In this document: one piece after another, positions 1-7,992 of the stretch
How the letters are laid out: each line of letters opens with the position of its first letter
Numbering within the stretch: position 1 is the first letter of the stretch
DNA from: Bacillota bacterium
GTDB lineage: Bacteria > Bacillota > DTU025
DNA length: 12,719 nucleotides
Reading direction: 5' to 3'
NCBI GenBank assembly: GCA_012842765.1
Contig: DUWJ01000368.1
Location: forward strand, 1 to 12,719
The notes under the pieces: generated by a model
Seen by the model: only the letters and a program-made list of their open reading frames with translations
What the model was told of the DNA's origin: nothing
Database searches by the model: none
Translations under genes and position numbers: made by a program

Positions 1-2165
1 ACGCGTCTGTCGGCGAGCTGCGAGATGTGAACGAGTCCCTCAATCCCGTCTTCAAGCCGGACGAAGGCGCCAAAATCGACGATCTTCGTCACGGTTCCAG
101 AGACTACAGAACCCACAGGGAACCGCTGGCCAATGTTTTCCCACGGGTCAGGAAGGAGCTGTTTGTATCCGAGGGATATCCGTTCGCGCTCGCGATCTAC
201 ATTGAGCACCAGGACCTTGATGGACTGTCCCTCAGCGAGCACTTCGCCAGGATGCTTTATCCTGGACCAAGAGATATCGGAGATGTGAAGCAGGCCTTCA
301 ACTCCGTCTCCAATATCCACGAATGCTCCGAACGACACGAGTCGGGTTACTGTTCCATCAAGCACCTGACCCCGCTCGAGCGTTTGGAATGCGCGCTCCT
401 TAGCAAGTCTTTCTTCCTCCTCAAGCACTGCACGGTGAGAAAGCACCACATTGGAACGGAGCCTTTCAACTTCGCGGACCTTCAGCCTCAACGTCTGTCC
501 AACATAGACATTCAAATCCTCTACGAACCTACGCCCTACCTGCGACGCGGGAACGAAACCTCGGACTCCGATGTCGACAACTAGCCCGCCCTTAACAGCT
601 TCTGTAACCTTGCCTTCAATAATCTCCCCGGTATCCATGGCGTTCTCAAGCGTTTGCCACTTGAGGAGGGTGTCGGCTCGCGTCTTCGAGGCATACATCA
701 TGTCGGAACTCGGACGTTGAGAATCGTCGAGCACCACGTAGATTTCGTCACCCACAGAGACCACCTCAGATGGATGAGAGATCTGCTCAATGCTCAAATG
801 CTTTTTGAAGATGACCGCATCTTTGCCCGGTTCGACTTCTACGACCACTCTGTCGTCATAGACCTCTTTTACTCGGACCGGGATAACGTCAGGATCTGAC
901 GGGAGCTCGTGAGCAGGAGGCGTAAATCTCTCTGTGGCAGGCTTCTCCTCTTCAGCTTCAACCTGTTCGGCATCTCCAGCTTCCTCCTGGCCTGAATCGG
1001 CATCAACCGCCTCTGCCCCGCCAGTGTCCGGCGGAGCTGATCCTTCCGCAGCTTCTTCTCCGCCGTCGTCAGAGGATTCGTCCGTCCCGGCCTCTGAAGG
1101 GCTAGTCTCGGTCTTCTCGCATTCCTCAGTTGCGCTGGTGCTTTCTGACGGTTGGACCGCGACTCGCTCCGCGCTCTCCTCGGGCACAGTCTCTCCTTGC
1201 TCGACTGCGGTCTCTTCGCGTTCCTTTGCTAGCTCAGTCGAGCTAGCCTCGCAAGTCTGTTCGTCTTGGCACTCAAGACATTTGGCTTCTTCCGAGTTCC
1301 CCTCGATAATTTCGTGCATAGCGTCCTTGACCTCCTCAATTACCCAACTAGGCGTGGATGCTCCGGCCGTCACGCCTATTGTGCGGGCGCTCAGTATCGC
1401 TTCGCGATCGAGCCCGCACGCGTTTTCCACCTTAAGCACCCGAGCGCCGGATTCGCGGCATACTTCCGCGAGACGCATGGTATTGGCACTCGCTGCACCC
1501 CCGATCACAACCATTAGGTCGACTTCTCCGGCAAGAGTCCTGGCGGCTTCCTGCCTTTCTGAAGTGGCCGGACATATGGTATTCACGGCATCGACTACCG
1601 CTCCCCGGTTGCGAAGAACGGAGACAACTGCCTCGAACAGGGATTGTTTGTGCGTGGTCTGTCCTATCACCGTGATAGGGCGCGCCGGCAGCGCCAGGGA
1701 TTCGGCTTCGTTTGGATCTGAAACGACCACCACATCGCCGGCTGCGAATGCGGCGACTCCACGAATCTCCGGATGGTGCTTATCTCCGACGATTACCACG
1801 TACCGGCCTTCACTATGTGCCCTGGCCACTTCCCGCTGGGATCGAAGCACATGCGGGCATGTGGCGTCCACGAGCGTTAACCCTCTCTCCCGGGCAGCCT
1901 GAATAGTCTCGGGAGGGAGGCCATGCGACGGAATTATGAGCACACGACCTGAGGCAGACTCGATGGAGTCAACTTGTTCGACGCCACATTTAAGGAGACT
2001 CGACACCACATCGGGGTTATGGACCAAAGGCCCCAGGGTTACCGCGCCGCCTGAGCCGGAGCGCAGTGCTTCTTGCCCTGCCTCGCACGCGATGCGGACA
2101 GCTCGTTCAACCCCGCGGCAAAATCCGGCGTGTTTCGCCTCTCTTATGATGGGCGCACAAGTCAC
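1..2165 (-). CDS. ispH: IspH (HMB-PP reductase) fused to ribosomal protein S1-like domains, 3' end outside window
   Basis: The frame is open from a GTG at 2165 to the window edge, giving 721 codons without a stop. Residues 1-285 are IspH, which makes IPP and DMAPP from HMB-PP in the last step of the MEP isoprenoid pathway. The three cluster-ligand cysteines are C16 (GFCRGV), C103 (ATCPH) and C198 ([10 protein letters not shown]). Substrate-pocket motifs are also present: GPLVHNP (H49), HPE (131-133), GQTT (168-171), SANT (226-229) and GAST (268-271). Residues 290-425 form an acidic linker. S1 domains follow: a degenerate one at about 428-482, then about 512-580, 598-668 and 685 onward, cut by the edge. 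The last two carry the typical FGAFV and EGL(L/V)HIS motifs. The GTG overlaps the transaldolase TGA by four bases, so translation is probably coupled. IspH-S1 fusions are known in Clostridia; the S1 part should bind RNA, but whether it works on the ribosome is uncertain. Confidence 0.95.
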   Translation of the reverse strand, partial: MTCAPIIREAKHAGFCRGVERAVRIACEAGQEALRSGSGGAVTLGPLVHNPDVVSSLLKCGVEQVDSIESASGRVLIIPSHGLPPETIQAARERGLTLVDATCPHVLRSQREVARAHSEGRYVVIVGDKHHPEIRGVAAFAAGDVVVVSDPNEAESLALPARPITVIGQTTHKQSLFEAVVSVLRNRGAVVDAVNTICPATSERQEAARTLAGEVDLMVVIGGAASANTMRLAEVCRESGARVLKVENACGLDREAILSARTIGVTAGASTPSWVIEEVKDAMHEIIEGNSEEAKCLECQDEQTCEASSTELAKEREETAVEQGETVPEESAERVAVQPSESTSATEECEKTETSPSEAGTDESSDDGGEEAAEGSAPPDTGGAEAVDADSGQEEAGDAEQVEAEEEKPATERFTPPAHELPSDPDVIPVRVKEVYDDRVVVEVEPGKDAVIFKKHLSIEQISHPSEVVSVGDEIYVVLDDSQRPSSDMMYASKTRADTLLKWQTLENAMDTGEIIEGKVTEAVKGGLVVDIGVRGFVPASQVGRRFVEDLNVYVGQTLRLKVREVERLRSNVVLSHRAVLEEEERLAKERAFQTLERGQVLDGTVTRLVSFGAFVDIGDGVEGLLHISDISWSRIKHPGEVLAEGQSIKVLVLNVDRERERISLGYKQLLPDPWENIGQRFPVGSVVSGTVTKIVDFGAFVRLEDGIEGLVHISQLADRR
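891..1298 (-). other. Acidic low-complexity linker between IspH and S1 domains, with a cysteine cluster
   Basis: This is the part of the ispH-S1 fusion coding for about residues 290-425. It is dominated by Glu, Asp, Ser, Ala, Gly and Pro and shows no recognisable fold. Near its start lies C296-x2-C299-x5-C305, with a further cysteine at 349. The reading frame is uninterrupted, so this is a translated spacer and not a gap between two genes. It is probably disordered and lets the enzyme and the RNA-binding part move independently; the cysteines could be redox-active or bind metal, but that is inference. Confidence 0.8.
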
Positions 2166-2809
2166 TTTTTTATCGCCTGCTCCCAGTCTGCTAGGAATCG
2201 CTCTATCCCTGCATCCGTAAGGGGGTGCTTCGCCATCTGCATCAATACCTTGTAAGGGACAGTAGCGATATCAGATCCGACCAACGCAGCTTCTATGACA
2301 TGCATTGGATGGCGGATGCTGGCGGCTATGATCTCGGTTGCAATGCCGTGAATATCGAAAATAGAAGCCGTTTCCGCGACCACATTCATCCCATCGGAGC
2401 TAATGTCGTCGAGACGTCCCACAAACGGGCTCACGTATGTGGCGCCAGCTCTGGCAGCCAACAATGCTTGGCTCGATGAGAATATGAGTGTAACGTTGGT
2501 GTTGATTCCCCTGGCAGCAAGAACCTTTACGGCTTTGAGCCCCTCAGATGTCATCGGTATCTTGATCACTATATTGGGGGACCAGGTCGAGATCTCGGCT
2601 GCTTCGCGGATCATACCATCCGCGTCCTGGCTGATCACTTCGGCGCTCACTGGCCCGTCTACGATCCTACAGATTTCAGAGACAACTTCCTTGAAGTCGC
2701 GGCCTTCTTTTGCAACAAGCGACGGGTTGGTGGTTACACCGCATACAACACCCATTTCGGCAACTTCGCGTATCTCGTCAATATTTGCGCTGTCGATAAA
2801 AAGCTTCAC
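2162..2809 (-). CDS. tal: Transaldolase (TalC/FSA-like short family)
   Basis: The 215-residue TIM-barrel enzyme transfers a dihydroxyacetone unit between sugar phosphates in the non-oxidative pentose phosphate pathway, in the cytoplasm. It begins [14 protein letters not shown] as in the Bacillus family. It carries [10 protein letters not shown] (24-33), the Schiff-base lysine K83 in IKIPMT, NVTLIF (105-110) and IIAASIRHP. At the two positions that separate fructose-6-phosphate aldolase from transaldolase it has Glu (E57, in SAEVIS) and Phe (F129, in SPFVGRLDD). Both are the transaldolase type, so I prefer transaldolase over aldolase. An upstream in-frame GTG at 2833 overlaps the plsC stop. 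I chose the GTG at 2809 because a GGGAG lies 9 bases ahead of it and the family starts there. It sits between plsC and ispH in the same operon. Confidence 0.9.
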   Translation of the reverse strand: MKLFIDSANIDEIREVAEMGVVCGVTTNPSLVAKEGRDFKEVVSEICRIVDGPVSAEVISQDADGMIREAAEISTWSPNIVIKIPMTSEGLKAVKVLAARGINTNVTLIFSSSQALLAARAGATYVSPFVGRLDDISSDGMNVVAETASIFDIHGIATEIIAASIRHPMHVIEAALVGSDIATVPYKVLMQMAKHPLTDAGIERFLADWEQAIKK

Positions 2810-2829
2810 CTTCGCACACTCCCATATTC

Positions 2830-3441
2830 TCACGCAATCATAATCAGTTCACCGATGCGTTTCATTATTTCTTCGGCGAGCGCGTCCGTCTCTTCCCTGA
2901 CAGTTGCTCCCGCTCGATCGACTTTTGGCCATATGAGCTCACCAAAGACCACCCTGACCATGGGTTCTTTGAACCTCTTCAACCCTTTGCGATGCCCCGC
3001 AAAGGTTCCAACAACCGCTGCAGGAAGCACGGGTGTCCCTGTCTGTATGGCAAAACGCGCAGCTCCAGGATACGCCTTCTGCAGTTCCCCGGTTTCGCTG
3101 CGCGTGCCTTCAGGAAACATGCCTAGAGCTCCTCCAGCCTTAAGTATATCCATTGATTGGCGATATGCTTCACGGTCAACCCTACCGCGCCTCACAGGAA
3201 AAGCATAAAGCCACCTCAAAACGGCAGCCGAGATGGGATTCTCAAAAAGCTCGGCCTTTGCCATGAAGCGTATCCGGCGGTCGCAAGCACAGCCCAGAGC
3301 TATCGGGTCCAGGATGCTTGCGTGGTTCGCTACTATGATTACCGGACCAGTTGCGGGCACGTTTTCTTTTCCCGTCACCTTAAATCCGAAGGCAATGGAT
3401 AAGTATAGTGTCATCACGAATTTTGCGAAAGAGTAAAACAA
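2830..3441 (-). CDS. plsC: 1-acyl-sn-glycerol-3-phosphate acyltransferase (PlsC family)
   Basis: The 203-residue membrane-associated enzyme acylates lysophosphatidic acid to phosphatidic acid in phospholipid synthesis. The acyltransferase signature is complete: N-H40-x4-D45 (NHASILDP), a GRVDRE stretch near 86-91, FPEGTRS (109-115) and a later [10 protein letters not shown] short hydrophobic N-terminal segment (about 2-20) probably associates with the membrane. The start is a TTG at 3441 with a perfect AGGAGG 8 bases upstream, lying inside the end of cmk; the two genes overlap by 28 bases, which suggests translational coupling. Length is typical for short bacterial PlsC. The cmk-plsC-ispH order is common in Clostridia and supports the call. 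Confidence 0.93.
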   Translation of the reverse strand: MFYSFAKFVMTLYLSIAFGFKVTGKENVPATGPVIIVANHASILDPIALGCACDRRIRFMAKAELFENPISAAVLRWLYAFPVRRGRVDREAYRQSMDILKAGGALGMFPEGTRSETGELQKAYPGAARFAIQTGTPVLPAAVVGTFAGHRKGLKRFKEPMVRVVFGELIWPKVDRAGATVREETDALAEEIMKRIGELIMIA

Positions 3442-4115
3442 GAAGCAGGCCTCCTAAGAGCAGCTAACATCGTGTCGACCACCTCATCCGGAGACAGTGT
3501 AGTGCAGTCGATGACAACTGCGTCAGGCGCCGGTCTGAGCGGAGAGATCTGTCTTGTACTATCAATGGTGTCGCGCTTCTCGATCTCCTCGACTAGATCC
3601 GCTAGGTCAACATGGCGTCCCTGTCTGGCGTAGTCAAGCTGTCGCCGTCGAGCCCGCTCCTCAGCTGATGCCGTCAGGTAAAACTTATGCGCCGATTCTG
3701 CAAGCACAACTGTACCTATGTCACGACCGTCCATTACTACGTCCGCGTCGTATGCGATTGCTCTTTGGGCTTCAACCATGTGCTTCCTAACCTGTGAGTA
3801 CACTGACACCGGTGAGACAACTGAGTCAACTTCTGCGCTGCGTATCTCTTCGGTGACGTCCTCATTGTTGAGAATAGTCCGCTGTCCGCCGCACTCGCTG
3901 CGCTCAACCCTTATGCAAACAGATTTTGCGACATCCACAACCGCCGCCTCATCGTAGGGATCTAGCCCTCGACGAATGACTTCCAGGGCCAAAGCGCGGT
4001 AGAGGTCACCAGTGCTCACATACCTATATCCAAGTGCATGGGCGAGCATCCGCGCAACCGTGCTTTTCCCGGCTCCAGCCGGGCCGTCTATGGCGATTGA
4101 ATGTTCCAGCGACAT
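3414..4115 (-). CDS. cmk: (d)CMP kinase
   Basis: The 233-residue cytoplasmic kinase phosphorylates CMP and dCMP with ATP in pyrimidine nucleotide salvage and synthesis. The P-loop is GPAGAGKS (11-18). The CMP-binding STGDLYR lies at 35-41, DGRDIGTVV at 129-137, the lid-region RDTIDSTR at 181-188 and a C-terminal LRPAPDAVVID at 193-203. Length matches the family. A GGAG lies about 11 bases ahead of the ATG. A second ATG four bases upstream is out of frame and gives no cmk product. The gene opens the cmk-plsC-tal-ispH unit, behind a candidate extended -10 promoter near 4221-4229 and an AT-rich leader of about 100 bases. Confidence 0.95.
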   Translation of the reverse strand: MSLEHSIAIDGPAGAGKSTVARMLAHALGYRYVSTGDLYRALALEVIRRGLDPYDEAAVVDVAKSVCIRVERSECGGQRTILNNEDVTEEIRSAEVDSVVSPVSVYSQVRKHMVEAQRAIAYDADVVMDGRDIGTVVLAESAHKFYLTASAEERARRRQLDYARQGRHVDLADLVEEIEKRDTIDSTRQISPLRPAPDAVVIDCTTLSPDEVVDTMLAALRRPASCFTLSQNS

Positions 4116-4213
4116 ACATCAACGCTCTCCAATCAGTGTACAATTTAAATTTATTCTACGCTAGTACGCTTATTCCTCTGCGACAACGAAAAATCCTTCT
4201 GCGTTCGTATAAT
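4116..4213 (-). promoter_or_regulatory. AT-rich leader ahead of cmk
   Basis: The 98 bases between the membrane-protein stop and the cmk ATG are clearly richer in A and T than the genes around them, with runs such as AAATTTAAATT near 4142-4154 and several TATA-like words. No hairpin followed by a T-run is visible, so there is no obvious terminator for the upstream gene. The stretch probably holds the cmk 5' untranslated region and perhaps a second promoter. Confidence 0.4.
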
Positions 4214-4774
4214 CTATATTATTATAACATTACATATTTGAGTGCGTCCGGGACCAATAGAGCACTTATCTCCCTTCTGTGGCTTTGTCACGTTTGGAGT
4301 AACATCTTCCACCTCTATTTCTAGTTGTTCCACGTGCGCCCCGCCAGCCGTCGAGTCGATCCGATCTTCATCGGCATTGTTTACCTCCACCTCCAGCAAG
4401 TCTCCCCTGTGAATTACTACTGCCGCGCTTCCATACTTGAAATCTGCAACGGGTTTTCCGTTTACCAAGACTGTGAGGGTGGGCTCTGCGCATTCCAGAC
4501 CGTTGTCTAGAGCGGATAGCTTTAAGAGTATTCCGCCGGCCTCAACGGCAGCACCAGCCCGCACGTCGGGTTTGCCGCTATCGCCGGACTTTCCAGGCGA
4601 AGGTGTCCATGACCATGAGGGATGCCCTTCGATGCGCTCTATCATCAGCACACTCCTTGGAATTACTCCACAAGAAAGCAGGACTTGCACTAAAATGCAG
4701 GCTGAAAGGGCAAGGCCTGTAAGGGCGGAGAATACAATGGTCGCTACATCCCAATTTTGCAAAGGTCTAGCCAC
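4214..4774 (-). CDS. Membrane-anchored protein of unknown function
   Basis: I do not recognise this protein of up to 186 residues. It has one long hydrophobic segment (about 10-38) near the N-terminus, then a Ser/Gly/Pro-rich stretch (about 52-75), then a beta-rich region with TLTVLVNGKPVADF and VVIHRGDLLEVEV. This suggests a single-pass protein with an extracytoplasmic Ig-like or beta-sandwich domain. Two cysteines sit in the hydrophobic segment (LSAC and LLSC), loosely like a lipobox, but hydrophobic residues continue past both. The GTG at 4774 overlaps the end of the flavoprotein gene by 8 bases and lies directly on an AAGGAG. A TTG at 4762, 10 bases after that site, may be the real start and would remove four residues. 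It is probably co-transcribed with the flavoprotein gene. Confidence 0.7.
   Translation of the reverse strand: MARPLQNWDVATIVFSALTGLALSACILVQVLLSCGVIPRSVLMIERIEGHPSWSWTPSPGKSGDSGKPDVRAGAAVEAGGILLKLSALDNGLECAEPTLTVLVNGKPVADFKYGSAAVVIHRGDLLEVEVNNADEDRIDSTAGGAHVEQLEIEVEDVTPNVTKPQKGDKCSIGPGRTQICNVIII
4221..4229 (-). promoter_or_regulatory. Candidate extended -10 promoter for the cmk operon
   Basis: On the minus strand this reads TGTTATAAT, a perfect TATAAT hexamer with the TGn extension used by sigma-A promoters that have a weak -35. No good TTGACA is found 16-18 bases upstream. It lies inside the last codons of the preceding membrane-protein gene, so initiation would be near 4214. This is a sequence match only. 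Confidence 0.45.
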
Positions 4775-6029
4775 TCCTTCTTGACATTGCGGCGCTCATT
4801 CCTGCCAGACGTCCTGTGGAGAACGCGGCTTGGAGATTGTAGCCTCCGGTAGGGGCGTCAATATCGAGAACCTCCCCACAAAAGTACAGTCCCGGCAATA
4901 GTTTCGACTCCAGCGTGCGTGGGTCCACTTCCCGGAGCGCTATTCCTCCCGAGGTAACTATGGCTTCCTCAATAGGGCGGGTTTTCAGCACGGTTAAAGG
5001 CATTCGTTTTAGCGTCTCGACCAATGCCGATCTTTGGGCAGTTGTAATCTGGTTTGCAGGGATAGTCTCGTCTACCTGTGCAAGGCTTATTACAACCGGA
5101 ATAATCGAGTGTGGAAGAAGCATCCCCAAGGAGTTTTTGAGCTGTTTTTTGGATGCGGCCACGAGATCTCGCTGTATTCGGCGATGGAGGGTGGCCTCAT
5201 CTAAGGCGGGTTTTAGATCTATGGAGAGCGTGAAACGGCCACTCTCGATCGCTTCCGACTCCCTGAGAGATCTGCATACTGCGCGACTCAAGCTGAGGAC
5301 GATTGGTCCGCTCACACCGAAGTGGGTAAAGAGCATTTCCCCAAACTCCCTACCTATCCTGCGTCCTCTATCGTAAAGGCTTAGCTCTACGTTGCGCAGA
5401 CTGAGGCCTGCGACTGATCCTGGCCAATCTTCTACTGTTTCCATGGGAACGAGTGCAGGCAAAGGCTGCACGATAGTGTGCCCTGCCTCGGCGGCAATGC
5501 GGTAGCCATCCCCTGTGCTTCCGGTGCCCGGATACGAGATTCCGCCTGTTGCGATTATCACGGCGTCTGCCCAAGAATTGTTCCCGCCGGAGTCGATTAC
5601 CCCCTTGACTTTGCCGTCGGCGACTGCGAGCCCGGTTATTTGCCTGCCAAAAGCGAAACGAGCCCCTTGATTCGTAGCATGGCGGTACAGCGCGTTTTGC
5701 ACGTCAGCTGCACTGTCGCTCATGGGAAAGACCCTCTTGCCCCGTTCCACCTTGCACTCCACGCCAAGGCTTAACAGCAACGCTTGCAGTTCCTCGGGCC
5801 CAAAGTCGGACATGGCCGAATAGAGGAATCGCCCGCCCGGGCCGAAAGCCTCGACTATGTCCACGACCGGCGAATCGTTTGTAATGTTGCATCTGCCTTT
5901 ACCCGATATCAAAAGCTTCTTTCCAGGAATCCTGTTTCGTTCATATACAATGACATCGGCGCCGGCTCCGGCCGCGGCGGCTGCCGCCATGAGACCGGAT
6001 GCTCCGGCGCCGATAATTGCTACATCCAA
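4767..6029 (-). CDS. HI0933/YtfP family NAD(P)/FAD-dependent flavoprotein
   Basis: The 420-residue protein has a Rossmann FAD-binding start, GAGASG (7-12), with E30 at the end of the second strand. It carries the family signature GKKLLISGKGRCNITN (36-51), a TGGISYPGTGSTGDG block (161-175) and the C-terminal FAD-contacting FCGEVLDIDAPTGGYN (383-398). Length is normal for the family. Members are soluble flavoproteins annotated as aminoacetone oxidases or BaiN-like reductases, and the natural substrate is mostly unknown, so I give no gene symbol. The start is a TTG with GGAGG 7 bases upstream. It follows the PilX-like gene by 22 bases. Homologues often sit near cmk in Clostridia, so the pilin genes upstream are more likely the inserted element than this gene. 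Confidence 0.92.
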   Translation of the reverse strand: MDVAIIGAGASGLMAAAAAAGAGADVIVYERNRIPGKKLLISGKGRCNITNDSPVVDIVEAFGPGGRFLYSAMSDFGPEELQALLLSLGVECKVERGKRVFPMSDSAADVQNALYRHATNQGARFAFGRQITGLAVADGKVKGVIDSGGNNSWADAVIIATGGISYPGTGSTGDGYRIAAEAGHTIVQPLPALVPMETVEDWPGSVAGLSLRNVELSLYDRGRRIGREFGEMLFTHFGVSGPIVLSLSRAVCRSLRESEAIESGRFTLSIDLKPALDEATLHRRIQRDLVAASKKQLKNSLGMLLPHSIIPVVISLAQVDETIPANQITTAQRSALVETLKRMPLTVLKTRPIEEAIVTSGGIALREVDPRTLESKLLPGLYFCGEVLDIDAPTGGYNLQAAFSTGRLAGMSAAMSRRSG

Positions 6030-6051
6030 CTTGCTTCCTCCACTTCTGCCG

Positions 6052-7356
6052 TTAATCCGATTTCATTTTATCTTTCCCCAATGGGGGCAATTCCCGCCAT
6101 GAACCGGGGACGGATCTAGGCGGCCCATCCACCTCGCCAAGGTTGATGCTTTTCAGCTTGTCAGCGTAAACGCCTGTGGGAAAGGCTAACCTTCCAGATC
6201 CGTTATACGTAATTGAGCTTCCCACGATCGCTCCGCTGAATTCCCCTTCTCCGTTAAACACGACATCCGCTCTAGGCGCATATATCACAGCCGCCATGTT
6301 CGGGAACCCATTCATAGTAACGTTAGGGGGAAAGCTACGCGGGTTCTTTGGCCCAGTGCAGTAGATAACGAACTTTGTAGGATCTAAAGGAGGTGCACCT
6401 CCCCTGCTGCCGTTCCAGGTGAAATTGCCGTCCACATATAGCTTTAGCGCATGGTCCCCGATGATCTTCAGATTGACGGATCCGTTAATAATGAAATCCT
6501 CTTTTGTGTGGATTATGACGTCAGATTGGGACGCATCCACTGTCATCTCACAACTTCCATTGACTATGAACTCGTCGTACTCTCCGCTCTTGGTTATCAC
6601 AATCGGTTGCCAACCATTGGCTCGAAACCTGCCACGGTATTCCAACCCTGCAGGGCAGACGGGCACGGGATACCTGTAGGTATTCGGATCAACCTCCACT
6701 GAGCGAAAATATGTCCCCACCTTACTCCGTATTCCCTTGATGTCGGCATCGGGCCTCACGTAAAGAGTCCCGTTGGCCGGCGTAGACAGGTTCGCCACCA
6801 CGGACCAGGCATCCTTTCCCTCTGTGTGCAGGTCGCCATCGAGACTGCCAGAGCCGTTTAGGATTATGCTGAATAGCTGTGTGGAAGTGGCAGACATCAA
6901 GAATGGAAGCCCAGTGGTGGATGATGAAAATGCTTGCTGAATCACCCTGGTCCTTCCACCGCACCTGCCTTCTGAGACTACGGTAAAACGGCCATCTACA
7001 GGCGGAGAAACCCATACCCTATACGACACGTTGTCACCGAGCAGAAGTTCTTTCGGAATTGGACCGGTTCCGGGCCCAATCCAGTTTGCTGCTGTGCTGT
7101 CGATGCTCGGAACAGATGAAGGGTATGCTGAGGTTGGCATCGGATCGTTGGAGACGAGCCTTACACTCGCCACCGCGATCCCCGACTCAGCCGCGGCCAA
7201 CGCCTGCTGTCGTTCCTCTTCGAACTTGCCTGTCTTGAAAGACATAGCAGCAAGCTGAAGCAGACTGACAACGGCTATGGTGAAAACGACCACAACCACG
7301 AGCGTATATACCAGGCTACTTCCTTTTTCGTCGGTTGACGCGCTTAAGGCCATCAT
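6052..7356 (-). CDS. PilX-like pilus tip/minor pilin protein with N-G repeat (beta-helix-like) passenger domain
   Basis: The 434-residue protein starts with a prepilin-like leader and membrane helix: a charged EKG, then SSLVYTLVVVVVFTIAVV (about 13-30), then a heptad-like EEERQQALAAAESGIA segment (46-61) as in PilX proteins. The Glu normally at +5 of mature pilins is absent (Tyr instead), as is common in PilX-like subunits. From about residue 160 a passenger domain carries recurring hydrophobic-N-G turns at N167, N266, N291, N315, N349, N368 and N385. It ends in YAPRADVVFNG and SGAIVGSSITYNG, as in the DUF7305-type domain of PilX-like proteins. Four cysteines (132, 234, 269, 333) could pair outside the cell. 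It probably sits at a pilus tip with the two preceding prepilins. A GGGGTGAG precedes the paired ATG codons; either ATG could start it. Confidence 0.8.
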   Translation of the reverse strand: MMALSASTDEKGSSLVYTLVVVVVFTIAVVSLLQLAAMSFKTGKFEEERQQALAAAESGIAVASVRLVSNDPMPTSAYPSSVPSIDSTAANWIGPGTGPIPKELLLGDNVSYRVWVSPPVDGRFTVVSEGRCGGRTRVIQQAFSSSTTGLPFLMSATSTQLFSIILNGSGSLDGDLHTEGKDAWSVVANLSTPANGTLYVRPDADIKGIRSKVGTYFRSVEVDPNTYRYPVPVCPAGLEYRGRFRANGWQPIVITKSGEYDEFIVNGSCEMTVDASQSDVIIHTKEDFIINGSVNLKIIGDHALKLYVDGNFTWNGSRGGAPPLDPTKFVIYCTGPKNPRSFPPNVTMNGFPNMAAVIYAPRADVVFNGEGEFSGAIVGSSITYNGSGRLAFPTGVYADKLKSINLGEVDGPPRSVPGSWRELPPLGKDKMKSD

Positions 7357-7428
7357 AGCTCACCCCCGCATCCCTGTGCCGGATAGCCTTATCCTGACTG
7401 AAGATTCAGGCATTGTCAGCGACTTTGC

Positions 7429-7992
7429 TCAACGCGAGTGATTCCTTAGTCGCACTGACGTTATGTGCTCTACTTCATGTCCTCCCGGATCTGTGAATCT
7501 CAGCCTCAAAGTGCACATGCCCCTGGCATCAGGGCCCGAAACTTCAATTGAGTTTGCGGATCCCATTTGCTCAGGGGGTTCAGTCCCTCTTGATCTATAG
7601 AGCACAGCATCGACTGCCCAATAATGTTCCTGATACGATGCGTCCGAACCGTGGAAATGAAAGGTATAGCGCGTATAGCCGAGTCTATTATCGGAAGTGA
7701 CGTCTGCAGCCTCTCGCAAGCCCCTGTACCGAGTGCTCGTGCCATCTATGATCTGATCTGACATCAAAGACAGCTCCTGCGAATAGCGTACATCCCTATC
7801 GACAAGTGTCTTCGTTGAAGCGCCAATCCGAATGAAGGACAAAGCTCCGACGAGCACAAATCCCATGATGCTAACCGCTATCATGAGCTCGATAAGTGTG
7901 ATCCCAGCCTCTGCCCGTAGCCTAAAGCCTCGCCTATTGGCCGATGTCGGGCATCCTGATAAGCATTTCGTTGGACGCGATGCAATTCCCAT
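7429..7992 (-). CDS. Type IV prepilin-like protein (PilW/GspJ-like)
   Basis: The 187-residue protein has a class III signal with an unusually long 30-residue leader: RAEAG, the cleavage point, then ITLIELMIAVSIMGFVL. Gly is at -1 and Glu at +5, as required by prepilin peptidase and N-methyltransferase. A hydrophobic helix (31-50) is followed by a mixed globular part with paired polar and aromatic stretches (YTRYTFHFHG, YWAVDAVLY). The size and the position after a PilV-like gene suggest a PilW/GspJ-like minor pilin. The ATG at 7992 overlaps the previous pilin gene by 59 bases and has no convincing ribosome binding site. No other in-frame ATG, GTG or TTG lies before the helix, so coupling to the upstream gene is likely. 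The leader holds two cysteines, which is odd. Confidence 0.82.
   Translation of the reverse strand: MGIASRPTKCLSGCPTSANRRGFRLRAEAGITLIELMIAVSIMGFVLVGALSFIRIGASTKTLVDRDVRYSQELSLMSDQIIDGTSTRYRGLREAADVTSDNRLGYTRYTFHFHGSDASYQEHYWAVDAVLYRSRGTEPPEQMGSANSIEVSGPDARGMCTLRLRFTDPGGHEVEHITSVRLRNHSR

Noticed and set aside
27..584. Plus-strand open frame of 185 codons at the left edge.
   Set aside because: It is antisense to the S1 domains of the fusion, which have clear FGAFV and LHIS motifs. The plus-strand protein has no recognisable feature.
934..1902. Long plus-strand open frame of 322 codons rich in Ser, Ala and Thr.
   Set aside because: It is antisense to ispH-S1, and its composition is the complement of the acidic linker and IspH codons. 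It has no domain match, and the minus-strand frame carries all the conserved motifs.
2810..2833. Earlier GTG at 2833 as the transaldolase start.
   Set aside because: It would add eight residues that the family lacks, while the GTG at 2809 has GGGAG at good spacing.
4660..4720. Lipobox (LSAC or LLSC) making the membrane-anchored protein a lipoprotein.
   Set aside because: Hydrophobic residues continue past both cysteines and the N-terminus has little positive charge, so a membrane helix is likelier; not settled.
7381..7394. Palindrome GGATAGCCTTATCC between the second prepilin and the PilX-like gene as a terminator.
   Set aside because: The stem is only five pairs and no T-run follows; it lies within a tight gene run that is probably co-transcribed.
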